Assembly (NCBI GenBank): GCA_030159075.1
Contig: BROG01000074.1
Coordinates: 745,501-809,500 of the forward strand
From: Atrina japonica
Lineage: Eukaryota > Mollusca > Bivalvia > Pterioida > Pinnidae
DNA: 64,000 nt
Direction: 5' to 3'
The notes below the pieces were generated by a model, which saw only the letters and a program-made list of their open reading frames with translations, was not told the origin of the DNA and made no database searches. The position numbers and the translations under genes are program-made. Positions 36,383 through 50,084 of this stretch are shown piece after piece; the first letter of the stretch is position 1; the number at the start of each line of letters is the position of its first letter.

Positions 36383-36448
36383 CAGTGTTTTGAAAAATTG
36401 AAATGTATTAATTGGTTTGTCGTCAGATAAGAAGTAAACTTGTCCTGC
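36383..36448 (-). CDS. SDR42E1-like protein, exon
   Basis: 66 bases, 22 codons, reading AGQVYFLSDDKPINTFQFFK and TL. It matches the GxxYFISDGxPVNxFEFF block of the family. Phase 0 at both ends with CAG acceptor and GTAAGT donor. Confidence 0.93.
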
Positions 36449-36467
36449 CTGTAAAACAAAGAAACAT

Positions 36468-36728
36468 ACATCATGCTTTATTGGTGTTTTTACGCCATAC
36501 TTAATGAATTTTCAGGTACAGGGTGGCGGTTAGTATTCATTAGTGGAGGAGAGAATCCAGTTACCTGGGAAGAGACCATCAGCCTTCCACAAGTAAACTG
36601 GGAAACTTTCTCACAAAATTAGCTTTGGTTCCAGTGGGGCTTGAACCCACGGTGATCAGAGGTGAGAGACACATCATGGCTTAGAGCATGATGCTCTTAC
36701 ATGTACCAATCGGCCATAGAAGCCCCAA
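36468..36728 (-). mobile_element. tRNA-derived SINE, copy B (best preserved)
   Basis: On the minus strand the head has an A box TGGCCGATTGGTACATG and B box GGGTTCAAGCCCC. It is followed by AATTTTGTGAGAAAGTTTCC, CAGTTTACTTG, GGTCTCTTCCCAGGTAACTG, a CCGCCACCCTGTACCTGAAA block and GTATGGCGTAAAAACACC. Confidence 0.8.
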
Positions 36729-37254
36729 AAAGAAAATATATCTTACAATGCATCTAGCAATACTGCATATCAAGACGTAATAATTCTGAGAGAATTTCAA
36801 TCTTGATTCTATTCAAAATTTTCATCTATTTCTGATAATGATATTCACAAAAACCACAATGAAAAATGTCTCTTTTGTGTGTTGCTTCTATATTCAATAT
36901 ACAGATATCACATAATTCTACAGTCAGACATTTGTTTATGATAAATTTCCCAGACATTCAGTTGCTCAAAGTTAATTCAAAAGTGGATTTATTTTCAATT
37001 CATATCACAGACATAAGATTTTTATTCTTTACTGTGGAATATTTCTTTTTTTGGAAATTAAATAAACTTGAATGTAGCAATTCTAAATGTGATTTATGAT
37101 GTTATATAAATCATTCAAGTATTGATTAAGATATTTTAAGAAAAGACACTTTATTTAATAAGCTAGCATGTGAATTGCTTGAAACTAGTGAAATTTAATT
37201 ATTAAGATATATGGTAACTAAATATAACATTTAAGACATACACTGAACACTTAC

Positions 37255-37389
37255 AGCTACTTTGTTCTTTTTGTCAGATAATGCCTCACCAGCAAGTATG
37301 TGGCCTTGAACTAGATTATCTATATGTAGAAAGTCTTGTAGAGTGTCTTCACCATATATCACAACCATGAAACCATTCCTCACATTGGT
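37255..37389 (-). CDS. SDR42E1-like protein, exon
   Basis: 135 bases, 45 codons. It reads VVIYGEDTLQDFLHIDNLVQ and GHILAGEALSDKKNKVA, the family's V/IDNLVxAHxLA block, which is part of the substrate and cofactor pocket in extended SDRs. Phase 0 at both ends. The upstream intron (37390-54670) is 17.3 kb and full of tandem arrays. Confidence 0.93.
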
Positions 37390-37461
37390 CTAAAATATAA
37401 ACAGTTCAAAATTCATATGAAATATAAAAAATACTGAAATTTACAAGAAAATATTGTTATA

Positions 37462-37875
37462 CAGTGGTCCGTTATAGGAAGGCTCCCAAGTTTTAGAATT
37501 CATCTTTAGACCACACTTACTCACTCAGTTTTGTTTTTTATTATTATTTTGAATATTTGTTTTACGTCATGCTCAACAATTTTTCAGTTATATAGTGGCG
37601 GCCAGTTTTTATTGGTGAAGGAGAGAACCCAGATACAACGTAACCAGAAAGAGACCACTGCAAACTTTGTCACAAAAATCAGCTAAGGTTCCAGCTAGAC
37701 TAAAACCTGTGCTGACCAGAAGTGAGAGACTTCATGGTTCAAAGCCTGATGGTCTAACCGCTCAGGAACGGAGGCCCTCTTACTCACTCAGACTTGCGAC
37801 CATTTTACAAACTTTTTATGTGACTACCTGGGGAGCAGTTGAAAAAACATCAGTAGGTCCGTCTTCCTATTAAAC
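37462..37875. mobile_element. MITE-like ends around SINE copy C
   Basis: The left end ACAGTGGTCCGTTATAGGAA and the right end TAGGTCCGTCTTCCTATTAA are partly inverted relatives. A minus-strand SINE (37535-37775, B box GGTTTTAGTCTAGC-type and TTTGTGACAAAGTTTGC) sits between them, probably nested. Confidence 0.55.
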
Positions 37876-37879
37876 AAGA

Positions 37880-38600
37880 AGTCCACATCTATGATCACAA
37901 TAGACCACAGTAACAGACAGAGTGTACACATACTAAATAAGAAGTGTAACTCTATGATCATGATAATAAACCATGACAAAGTTTTAACAGACAGATTGTA
38001 CACATACTAATAAACCATGCTAAAGGTTTAATAGACAGAGTGTACATATACTAGATAAGAAGTATAACTCTATGATCATGATAATAAACCATGCTAAAGG
38101 TTTAACAGACAGGGTGTACATATAATAGATAAGAAGTATAACTCTATGATCATGATAATAAACCATGCTAAAGGTTTAATAGACAGAATGTACATATACT
38201 AATAAACCATGGTAACATTTTAACAGACAGAGTGTACATATACTAGATAAGAAGTGTTTAACAGACAGATTGTTCACATACTAATAAACCATGGTAAAGG
38301 TTTAACAAACATAGTGTACACATACTAATAAACCATGATAAAGGTTTAACAGACAGTGTACATATACTAATAAACCATGGTAAAGGTTTAACAGACAGAT
38401 TGTTGACATACTAATAGTAATAAACCATGGTCAAGGTTTAACAGACAGTGTACACATACTAATAACCATGGTAAAGGTTGAACAGACAGATTGTACACAT
38501 ACTAATAAACCATGGTAAAGGTTTAACAGACAGATTGTACACATACTAATAAACCATGGTAAAGGTTTAATAGACAGTGTACACATACTAATAAACTTAC
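37880..38600. repeat. 44 bp minisatellite
   Basis: Units of AATAAACCATGGTAAAGG, TTTAACAGACAG and ATTGTACACATACT. Early units are longer, with TAAGAAGTATAACTCTATGA inserted. About 16 units. Confidence 0.92.
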
Positions 38601-38603
38601 TGA

Positions 38604-38682
38604 TTTGATTTTGATTTCTGTTTTACAAAACTTTCACTTATATGGTGGCACCAATTTTTAATGGTGGAGGAGAGATGCTAGA
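38604..38682 (-). mobile_element. SINE 3'-end fragment
   Basis: CTTATATGGTGGCACCAATT and ATGGTGGAGGAGAGATGC match the 3' part of SINE copies B and C in the same orientation. Confidence 0.6.
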
Positions 38683-38689
38683 TCACATG

Positions 38690-39290
38690 CTAGATAAGAA
38701 GTCTAACTCTGTCATGATAACAGACCACGATAATAGGTCACCTCAATCTTTCTAAAAGGTGTTGCTCTTTCTAAAAATATGTATTTTGGGTTTTTTTCCC
38801 TGGAGTCTGAACCCCTGATCTTAGGGTTATGCCTTTTACAATTTATGTAGAAGTCCTGCTCTGTATAACTATGCATTCAGGTTTTCCTTTTGAAAATTGG
38901 TCAAATTTTGGCAGTTTTGGCCCTGTCTCTAGAGCCTCTGGGGTACTTAAGTCAAGGAAACTACAATTCAGTTTCTTTTTCTTGTTGCATCATGCCAAAT
39001 CTGGAAAGAATTGGCAGTGTAATTTTTAAAAAGAAATTGAAAATGTCCAATTGTAAATGAACGATGCATGACAGACTAAAGAACAAGGACCAATGGCAAT
39101 AGGTCATCTGAGTTACTCGGGTAACGCAGAAATACAATAATAATCCAGCATTTAATGTATAGGATCAGCATAGAATCCTGAGACATGTATACCGTGCAAG
39201 TTTTGTTGATGTAATGAGTGGTTAATCAGACACAATGCAAGGGCAATAGCATCATCTCTCCTCAATTTCATTGAGGTGAGCTAAAAACTC
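38690..39290 (+). repeat. Fragments of the hairpin-ended dispersed repeat
   Basis: AATAGGTCACCTCAATCTTT, TTGCATCATGCCAAATCTGG, AATAGGTCATCTGAGTTACT and CTCAATTTCATTGAGGTGAG are remnants of ends and body of the element at 34183. No gene. Confidence 0.5.
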
Positions 39291-40204
39291 AAAGGACAGG
39301 ATGTAATGGTAATTGGCTATGTAAGCTAAAATTCAGTATCAAACAAGCAAGATCAAAATATGGCAGTGTAATATCATATTTGATTAGTATCATTAGGGAA
39401 ATTTCAATTGTGAAATAAGTACTCTCTACAACTCTTAAATCAGGATCAGTATAAGCTTGGATTATGAATTATGTAGACAACAGAAATTAAGACACAAAAG
39501 TCCATAAAATTTGTCGCGACGAGATAGATTTGCATGAAATGGAAATTATGATAGCTTAAGATTAAATTTTATACCTCTGCAATACATATATAAACTGGAT
39601 GACTCATGTCAGCGATACATAATTCCTCCATTAAATTAACATTGAGAAGCTAGATGTCTGCAAATTCATCATAAACTTATGTCTGACAGAATAATTATTT
39701 GTGACAGATTACCCGCATCATGTATATTTATGACAATTATAGGAAACATATTTCTTATCTTTTTTATTTTCCTCTTGTTGTCATTAATCTATTTCAGTAA
39801 GACACTGCAGTGTCAATCATCAATAGATTGATTACATTTTGTGTTCTATGCTTATGGTTTCCGTCCGTCATAAGTCATATATAAATATGACGCCTTACCT
39901 CTAACGGACAGATTAAAGACAGAATGTTCATATGAGAACCGCGATTCAATATTTATGTTACATAATTATATTAACTTTGAGTCACTAGATAAAGACATAC
40001 ATGTATGTGATGAAGTCAAACAGAAGCTACATGATTTCAGATAGCTTAAGAAAATGTAATCATTCTCTCTAGACTGTCAATGAAACCCTATCAACAGTGT
40101 CAACAATGAAAAGAACACAAAATATTCCAATTACAAAACGTTAATATTGCACTGCTTTTTTCAATATTTTGTCCTGGATTATAAGTCTTGTATCATCAGC
40201 GTAG
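39291..40204. other. Intron sequence, nothing recognised
   Basis: AT-rich unique sequence in the 17.3 kb SDR42E intron. Confidence 0.4.
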
Positions 40205-40273
40205 CTTTTCTTTGATGATTGGAAATTCTAAAATACTACTCAGCTATAAATGTATACACACATATGTACAAAT

Positions 40274-43200
40274 ATATGGCTAATCTCTACCCTAGACTAG
40301 CTATATACACATGTACAAATGTATCGCTAATCTCTACCCTAGACTAGCTATATACAAATGTACAAATGTATGGCTGGCTAATCTCTACCCTAGACTAGCT
40401 ATATACACATGTACAAATGTATGGCTGGCTAATCTCTACCCTAGACTAGCTATATACACATGTACAAATGTATGGCTGGCTAATCTCTACCCTAGACTAG
40501 CTATATACACATGTACAAATGTATGGCTGGCTAATCTCTACCCTAGACTAGCTATATACACATGTACAAATGTATGGCTAATCTCTACCCTAGACTAGCT
40601 ATATACACATGTACAAATGTATGGCTAATCTCTACCCTAGACTAGCTATATACACATGTACAACTGTATGGCTGGCTAATCTCTACCCTAGACTAGCTAT
40701 ATACACATGTACAAATGTATCGCTAATCTCTACCCTAGACTAGCTATATACAAATGTACAAATGTATGGCTGGCTAATCTCTACCCTAGACTAGCTATAT
40801 ACACATGTACAAATGTATGGCTGGCTAATCTCTACCCTAGACTATCTATATACACATGTACAAATGTATGGCTAATCTCTACCCTAGACTAGCTATATAC
40901 ACATGTACAAATGTATGGCTGGCTAATCTCTACCCTAGACTAGCTATATACACATGTACAAATGTATGGCTAATCTCTACCCTAGACTAGCTATATACAC
41001 ATGTACAAATGTATGGCTAATCTCTACCCTAGACTAGCTATATACACATGTACAAATGTATGGCTGGCTAATCTCTACCCTAGACTAGCTATATACACAC
41101 ATATACAAATGTATGGCTGGCTAATCTCTACCCTAGACTAGCTATATACACATATACAAATGTATGGCTGGCTAATCTCTACCCTAGACTAGCTATATAC
41201 ACATATACAAATGTATGGCTGGCTAATCTCTACCCTAGACTAGCTATATAAACACATACAAATGTATGGCTAATCTCTACCCTAGACTAGCTATATACAC
41301 ATGTACAAATGTATGGCTGGCTAATCTCTACCCTAGACTAGCTATATACACATATACAAATGTATGGCTGGCTAATCTCTACCCTAGACTAGCTATATAC
41401 ACATATACAAATGTATGGCTGGCTAATCTCTACCCTAGACTAGCTATATACACATGTACAACTGTATGGCTGGCTAATCTCTACCCTAGACTAGCTAACA
41501 TGTACAAATGTATGGCTGGCTAATCTCTACCCTAGACTAGCTATATACACATGTACAAATGTATGGCTAATCTCTACCCTAGACTAGCTATATACACATG
41601 TACAAATGTATGGCTGGCTAATCTCTACCCTAGACTAGCTATATACACATGTACAAATGTATGGCTGGCTAATCTCTACCCTAGACTAGCTATATACACA
41701 TATACAAATGTATGGCTGGCTAATCTCTATCCTAGACTAGTTATATACACATGTACAAATGTATCGCTAATCTCTACCCTAGACTAGCTATATACACATG
41801 TACAAATGTATGGCTGGCTAATCTCTACCCTAGACTAGCTATATACACATGTACAAATGTATCGCTAATCTCTACCCTAGACTAGCTATATACACATGTA
41901 CAAATGTATGGCTAATCTCTACCCTAGACTAGCTATATACAAATGTACAAATGTATGGCTGGCTAATCTCTACCCTAGACTAGCTATATACACATGTACA
42001 AATGTATGGCTGGCTAATCTCTACCCTAGACTAGCTATATACACATATACAAATGTATGGCTAGCTAATCTCTACCCTAGACTAGCTATATACACATGTA
42101 CAACTGTATGGCTGGCTAATCTCTACCCTAGACTAGCTATATACACATGTACAAATGTATGGCTGGCTAATCTCTACCCTAGACTAGCTATATACACATA
42201 TACAAATGTATGGCTGGCTAATCTCTATCCTAGACTAGTTATATACACATGTACAAATGTATCGCTAATCTCTACCCTAGACTAGCTATATACACATGTA
42301 CAAATGTATGGCTAATCTCTAACCTAGACTAGCTATATACACATGTACAAATGTATGGCTAATCTCTACCCTAGACTAGCTATATACAAATGTACAAATG
42401 TATGGCTGGCTAATCTCTACCCTAGACTAGCTATATACACATGTACAAATGTATGGCTGGCTAATCTCTACCCTAGACTAGCTATATATACACATATACA
42501 AATGTATGGCTAGCTAATCTCTACCCTAGACTAGCTATATACACATGTACAACTGTATGGCTGGCTAATCTCTACCCTAGACTAGCTATATACACATGTA
42601 CAAATGTATGGCTGGCTAATCTCTACCCTAGACTAGCTACATGTATATACACATATACAAATGTATGGCTGGCTAATCTCTATCCTAGACTAGTTATATA
42701 CACATGTACAAATGTATCGCTAATCTCTACCCTAGACTAGCTATATACACATGTACAAATGTATGGCTAATCTCTAACCTAGACTAGCTATATACACATG
42801 TACAAATGTATGGCTAATCTCTACCCTAGACTAGCTATATACACATATACAAATGTATGGCTAATCTCTACCCTAGACTAGCTATATACAAATGTACAAA
42901 TGTATGGCTGGCTAATCTCTTCCCTAGACTAGCTATATACACATGTACAAATGTATGGCTGGCTAATCTCTACCCTAGACTAGCTATATACAAATATACA
43001 AATGTATGGCTGGCTAATCTCTACCCTAGACTAGCTATATACACATGTACAAATGTATGGCTGGCTAATCTCTATCCTAGACTAGCTATATACACATGTA
43101 CAAATGTATGGCTAATTTCTACCCTAGACTAACTATATACACATGTACAAATGTATGGCTAATCTCTACCCTAGACTAGCTATATACACATGTACAAATG

Positions 43201-43835
43201 TATGGCTGGCTAATCTCTACCCTAGACTAGCTATATACACATGTACAAATGTATGGCTAATCTCTACCCTAGACTAGCTATATACACATGTACAACTGTA
43301 TGGCTGGCTAATCTCTATCCTAGACTAGCTATATACACATATACAAATGTATGGCTGGCTAATCTCTTTTCTTTGATGATTGGAAATTCTAAAATACTAC
43401 TCAGCTATAAATGTATACACACATATGTACAAATATATGGCTAATCTCTACCCTAGACTAGCTATATACACATGTACAAATGTATCGCTAATCTCTACCC
43501 TAGACTAGCTATATACACATGTACAAATGTATGGCTAATCTCTACCCTAGACTAGCTATATACACATGTACAACTGTATGGCTGGCTAATCTCTATCCTA
43601 GACTAGCTATATACACATGTATGGCCAATCTCTACTGCAAACTAGCTATGCACACATACAAATGTACAGCTAATGTCTACCTTGGACAAGCTATATACAT
43701 GTACAAATGTACAAATGTATGGCTAATCTCTACCCTAGACTAGCTATATACACATGTATGGCCAATCTCTACCTTAGACTAGCTATGACCTGAAGTTTTG
43801 TAAATACATGTACAAATGTATGGCCAAATCTCTTT
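40274..43835. repeat. Satellite of 51 and 47 bp units, about 70 copies
   Basis: Units read GGCTAATCTCTACCCTAGAC, TAGCTATATACACATG and TACAAATGTAT. Insertion of GGCT (GGCTGGCT) makes the 51 bp form; without it the unit is 47 bp. Runs of 51 bp units keep an open frame repeating a 17-residue string (WLANLYPRLAIYTCTNV), and 47 bp units break it. The last units from about 43610 are strongly diverged. The array is interrupted at 43366 by a second copy of its own left flank. Confidence 0.96.
43366..43500. repeat. Second copy of the array's left flank
   Basis: The unique sequence CTTTTCTTTGATGATTGG through CTCAGCTATAAATGTATACA is the same here and at 40205, an offset of 3161 bp. The match runs into the array and through a shared ATCGCTAATC variant unit. 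Confidence 0.9.
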
Positions 43836-43847
43836 ACCCTAGACTAT

Positions 43848-43969
43848 ACAGTGAAACTTTTATATAAAGTCTGCCTTAGGAACACAACAAAACCAGTCTT
43901 TATGTGGTTACCATATTGTGGGGTCTAGATATACACAGGTGGTTACTAAAGCAGGTTTTACTGTACAAA
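43848..43969. mobile_element. Short MITE-like fold-back
   Basis: TACAGTGAAACTTTTATA at the left and GCAGGTTTTACTGTA at the right are inverted relatives, like the left end at 21408. Confidence 0.6.
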
Positions 43970-44147
43970 AATATATATGTACAGCTAAATCAATTTACCC
44001 CAGACTACCAATATACAAAAAGATATCAGTACATGAACTAAACATGACTGGATGTTGGAAGAAATATACAAACCTAACATTGTATACACATATACATCAT
44101 AAGGCTGTATCCTCTAGAATATTATTAAGACTCTATGGCAGCTTTAA

Positions 44148-44150
<3 letters not shown>

Positions 44151-44186
<36 letters not shown>
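44151..44186. repeat. (ATC)n microsatellite
   Basis: About eleven ATC trinucleotides. Confidence 0.9.
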
Positions 44187-44187
<1 letters not shown>

Positions 44188-47100
44188 TCTGGTCCCATAT
44201 AAAAGGAATGTAAAATTTCTAACTCCTAAGGACTAGATGTGAACTTGAGGATGGATGATTAAGTTGTATGAACATAGAACATTACTGCGCAAAGCAATAC
44301 ACTGGTGCTCATCATATTCTTGTTTGTTTGATAGTTATCAACTTACTGAGGATCAAATATGTTTTGACAGTAAACTTCATGTGTTTGAGACTAGCAAGAT
44401 GGAATTTGTCCAGACATTAGGCTTTATATATCACTGGAGTTACTTTTAGCCATATCTTGATCTCTCTTCTTATTTAGTCTCTATGATAAAATAATCAATG
44501 TACTCAACCACAGAAGGTCGGACATTTTGTGTTATTTACTTTTATCATGAATTATTCATATTACCGGAAAAAAAAATCATTTATTCCATAGTTTAAAAAT
44601 TACATCCATAATTCTGTAAAAAGATGACACAGAAATGTTATTTTTAAACAAACATTTTAAGTCAACATAGTTCTAATTCAACTCATGAAGTAAGTAATTA
44701 TCAAACATATTTTCTTTCCTTTATATTAAGAGACCATTTGTCTGATTGTCCGTGTAAAGGTTAAAAACACATTGAACAAGTATAATTCCTTGTGCACTTG
44801 TCTATAAAGCCGAGTTTGTAACTCTTAGATAAAAACTTTGATATTTATCAACTGTAATTGCAAACCACAACTGAATTGAAGTGTCTAGTGCAGAAGTGAA
44901 AATTGAACTAGTTTCTCAGATAAACATCATCAAAGTTTTACCCTCAAATGCATAAACATACTGTAGACACTGTATGTCACTATATGTTCTTATTCTAGCG
45001 GTACTCTAATTTTAACGCCTTTCACACTCAAGTCATTCAAGGGCAGCGCTAAAATTTCTCCATCCTGTAATTCTGTATACATGACAAAGCTAATGAAATT
45101 AATTGCATGAATTTAAGAATGCGCTAATAAGTCTATACCCCCTGAGAGCGCTAAATTATAAGTGCGCTGATTTGAATACACATACAGGTAAACTTGTTGA
45201 GTGATATGGTTTTCCAAAAAATCAGTAAAAATGCTTGTCAATAATCAGGAATAAATAACTGTTCATGTCTTGACTACAAACTCCTGTAATCATAACCGTG
45301 TGTCTTTGTTAATTACATTGGTGATTTACAAAAAACAAGATACAATGTAACTCAGAGAAAACAGAGGCAGATGTAAAATACAAGGAAGAATTTAAAATTT
45401 AAATTACTAATATAAACTTATAACATCTTTCAAAACACTGTGTTGTCAATTTAACAATTTGATTTACCAGGGATCATGCTTCCTGAGATGATGATATGAT
45501 CATCTTTAACATCTGTAACTGAAGTTCTACCTGTAAATCATATCAAGAGCCAAAATCTGTTTTTAGCATTTCCTTTTTGGGAATATTGTTGTTTATCATT
45601 TTGTTTGATTTTCAACATCAAATGAATAGTTTATACGAACACTTTCAATTTTCTTTTAAACATTCAAAAGTCAGTTAGGCTTGATGAATTAAATAAAATT
45701 CTTTGGAAAAAGTGAATTTATGAACAAGTTGGACAAGTTACTATTGCTATAGGAAAAGTGAAAAAAAAATCTATATTGTAGAGTCCTGTATAATATCGGA
45801 AAACGAAAAAACTTCAAGTGCTACTGCTTAATTCCAAGCAATATCTAATCTCCCTAATTATCAATGTTCATTTTGCTAATAAAAACACTAAATCTCTAAT
45901 TCATTTTTGTGTGAAAAAGTAAATTTTGAGGTATTAAGTGTTTTTTCTGCAATATTTTAAAACTTCAGACCAAAATTTAGGTGTACATGTACATGTAATT
46001 TAAATATATAGTAAACAATTGTGTACGACCATTGCACTTTGACATAACACAAACTCAGACTCATGCGATTCTGACACATTGAGTTACCACTGTATGTATG
46101 AAATTTGTTCAAGAAAACTGGAGACATGTATTTCCACACAAATGTGATGAATTTAAGTGGTATCGTGAATTAAAAAAGATCTATTAATTGGCACACTATT
46201 GTCAAATAGTTTTAGTGACATCATAGGATAACAATGTTGAGTTAGATTTAATAGATATCGCATGCAACACATCCTCTTTCGTTTTGTGATTTATCCAATA
46301 TTGTAATTTACAGTTACAATATTTTTGGTGCTGTGACCTATGAAACTATGACTTTGAGACTAAAATCTAAACATGCACTCCCTTTATAAATCTTTCTTAT
46401 CAATATTTTTTTCTAACTTTTTTTCATTAAAAATACAGAGTGCAAATTAGCAAACAAGTTGAATGAAAAGTTATCAGACAATGACAATGGAGTAATTCAG
46501 ACAAGGAAACCAGATCAAATCAATATAAGGCCATAGAACTAGCAGATAGTCTTGTAATACAATATAAGATCTAATATCATCTAGCACAAAAGATACATTA
46601 CTGAAATGTCAAAAACACACAAAGACGCTTTACACTGCTGTAGAAAACATTTAACTTAATTTCTGTAAAATGATAAATGCGTGGGACAGAAAATGCCAAA
46701 TTTTTATGGCAAATTTTTATGGTCTTAGAATTTTTTTGATAAATCATCTTCACAGTAATTCCCTTCTGTATCATATTCATCCTGTTATTTATACTAATAA
46801 TGGACACACGTTCATTTACAAAGAGCTATCTAGTATTACAGACAAAAGCACAACTTATCAGGACTATACTTAAGACGCCTGGAGACATTCAATTATCAAC
46901 ATATCTGATATTATTCATTGATAAATATCCTTATGTTATATAAACAAAACTTATGATTTACTGTCTAGACAATGAAAGATGTACATTTTTTTTATCTTAT
47001 TTCAGACCCATTATTAAACAAGAGATTGATAGAAGCTCACTGGTCATCCGTGTATGACCTTTCATTCCTTAGGTAGATTGGGTCATAGAATTCACAAAAT

Positions 47101-50080
47101 GTGTTATTGTCATATACTTGTACATGTACTTTGTACATTGTATGTACTGCAAACTAAATTCAAAGAAAATTGACCAGTGTTATTTTTTTAAGAAGAGGTA
47201 GAAATATTCAAAATTTTTCTGCACATTGAAGATTAACAGAAACTTATATGGGTGTGTTAAGTGGATAAAGAAATCTCTAACTGAATGGTATTTATCTGTT
47301 TGCCCAATCTGAGGGTTTCCCTTGAATTGGACTTTCAGATTCTTAAAATGAGGGTGCAGATTTCAGTTTCTACTCAACACACCCATGTTTGTTTATATTT
47401 CTCCTATGTTTTTTTTAAATATACGTTTATGTAGATCAACACAAATAAAGTATGATAAAACTATGCATTGTATTCCCGAAGACACAGGAACTCTATATCA
47501 CAAATTGTACTGTGACATCATAGAACAATTGAGCTGTCTTTCCCTAGGGACAGAGGTAAAAATAGGAAGCTTTCCCTCGGGAAAGACAGGGTTTATCCTT
47601 TCACAGGTAATCATTGTTTATTACAGGCAAGTGTGCAAGAAATGTACTTGCATGACACACCAACTCAGGTGACCTCTCTTCAAAACATTAATAAAAAATT
47701 TTAAAAATACAAAAAGCCTTGAAAACATTCAAAATGCCTCAAAGATTATTAATCTATATGTAATCAAAACAACATATGTTGTAATTGCCAAAAATCCTTT
47801 TAGTAGATCTAATTCATGTACAACAAATCCTTATCTAGATATTTTGCTTTGTAAAAATGTCTCAAAAATAATAAGTAAGTGATATGGCCAATATTACATC
47901 AGATATTGCATCTATTCACCAATATACATTGACTTCAACATAAACTAACCTTTTACTGGATGCTTTAGATAATGTCATAGCATAGTTTACACTTGCCAGT
48001 ATTGATGTAACAAAATCTTACATGTAAATGTCAACTTTTTCCTCAATACAATGTGTTGTTTGATGTTTTATCAATCATGCTAATATATAGAGCTGTTACC
48101 CACTACGCAAGAAATACCAGTTATCTATACATGTATGTCAAGGATTTTTGTTAACACTGAACTCAAGACTTTAGATGTAAGTCTCATATGAAGGACCTGT
48201 GATTTCTTCTTCACATGATTTGAGATAGTTGAAGAACTACAATATCAAAAATTCTCTGGCATGACTGTGTCCATAATTTGAACCTTGACCTGTGAATATG
48301 AAGTTAACAGTCTAATCACCGGGCTATCACAATCATATTACATGCACTATATTTTAAGTTCTAAAGTTACTGTCTGCACAACTCACTTAATTGAAGGTTA
48401 CTCAATTTTAGTTTGATTCACTAAGTTGAATAAAGCTCTAATAATTCACTGCAGCTGTTGCATAATTTACGATATATCAATAATCGTTCATTTAGGGCTA
48501 TTTTTATTGTTGCAAAATTTCGACAAATTCCATGGTGATGAGCCATTGTATTGCTTTATAATGTCACCCACCATCCCATGTTTACTATCACATCATTAGG
48601 CAATAGTTCCACATATTCAAAAAAGGTATGTAGGCCTATCAGACATACATTGTACATGTATATATACTCAAGGAAGTTTCTGTCAGACAAAAAATGAAAA
48701 TTACCAGAGAATAAATTTACGCATTAGAAGAATTGTGAAAATTTTATTTTCATAATGGATTACTCGATAAGTATGTAGTCATGATTTCTAAAATTGAATG
48801 TTAGTGTCATGACACCGGAATACATGACATGTATCTGAGATAAAAATCTGATGTCACAAATATATGCATCTGTAAATCAACATTATACTTGTTGACAATA
48901 AATGAAAAAAAGATTGAGTTTTTCTGATTTCCGATTTTGAGCCACACAGTAGTATAGTATTTCAAATATCCTGAATAAATCTCCTTGACCTTATTCTGAT
49001 CTACACCATTCACTATGAGAGATATGCACGCAGGAGGTACCAGGTCCAAGTCCCAGTACTGGGTCATACCAGAGACTTAATGATTATTATTTTGCCTAGA
49101 ACTCAGCATATGAGGTGATTTGTAACAGGCGTGGCACGTAAATGGACCCTCAATGCATTAGCGACAACCCATAAAACAGGTTGACATTAGTGGAACTTCA
49201 CTTTAATAGCTGGAGACATCCCTACTTAATTGAAAAATTCTTGACAGAATGAAAATCAACAATAAAACAAAAACAAGCTATTGAAGATACCACAAACAGG
49301 CATTATCACATGTTTCTATGTGTATGTAGTGCAAAAATATCATTTGTAATTTTTATTTCTTTTTTAAATTTCCAGAAATACAGACATAAAAACACATTTT
49401 TTTCTCATTTAGCTAGATCTTATATACAAACAAATTATCCAGATCAACGTTAGGAACTAGTTATAATGGTTATAATTTAACAAAAAAGATAAAAGATGGC
49501 TGCAGAAGATTGGTTCTAACAAATATGTACTTTAGATGATGAGACATGATATCTCTGATAAGATGTCCAGGGCTGTTATGTTCCAAAGTTGAAGATATCT
49601 TACACTTGCCTGTAATGATCACAAATATATGTACACACAAAAATATGTTCTACAAAGAATAATATATTGATCTGCAAAACTGCGGCTTGAGAAAACAACT
49701 TCAAAAGGATACACATTTATATATTACATTTGCAATAAATATTGTAAGTTTGGATAATTATTGGAATTTTTATTGGTAGTATACTTCTAAAGCACACTGA
49801 TGGTAAGAAAATCAAGAATTAAACAAAAACAAATTAAGCCCCAATGATGGAATCATAACCATAGAAACTACACTGGCTGTAAACAACAGATCTTTTTCTC
49901 CAAGTTCAAACTTGACAGACAATTTTAACAACAATGATGTACATTATGACCATTAAAATGAAACTGACTGAAAACAACAAGTCATTTTTCTCAAAGTTTA
50001 AATTTAACATTCAAAATTATAATTTTATTTTAAATTCTAATCTAAATGTACTGCAACAAAACATATCATTCAACATAAGA
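44187..50080. other. Intron sequence with scattered small repeats
   Basis: No coding signal. It contains a possible worn MITE with GCGCTAAAATT and GAGCGCTAAATT blocks (about 44995-45175), a dispersed repeat shared with 62140 (46178-46225), a fold-back at 47248-47386 and a 17 bp stem with one mismatch at 47534-47588. Otherwise it is AT-rich unique DNA. Confidence 0.45.
47248..47386. mobile_element. Small fold-back MITE
   Basis: ATGGGTGTGTTAAGTGGATA at the left is mirrored by TTTCTACTCAACACACCCAT at the right. Element length about 139 bp. Confidence 0.6.
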
Positions 50081-50084
50081 TTGG

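Noticed and set aside
40311..43743. Open frames encoding a repeated 17-residue peptide
   Set aside because: They are produced by the 51 bp satellite unit, are closed by each 47 bp unit, have no splice or start context, and no family resemblance.
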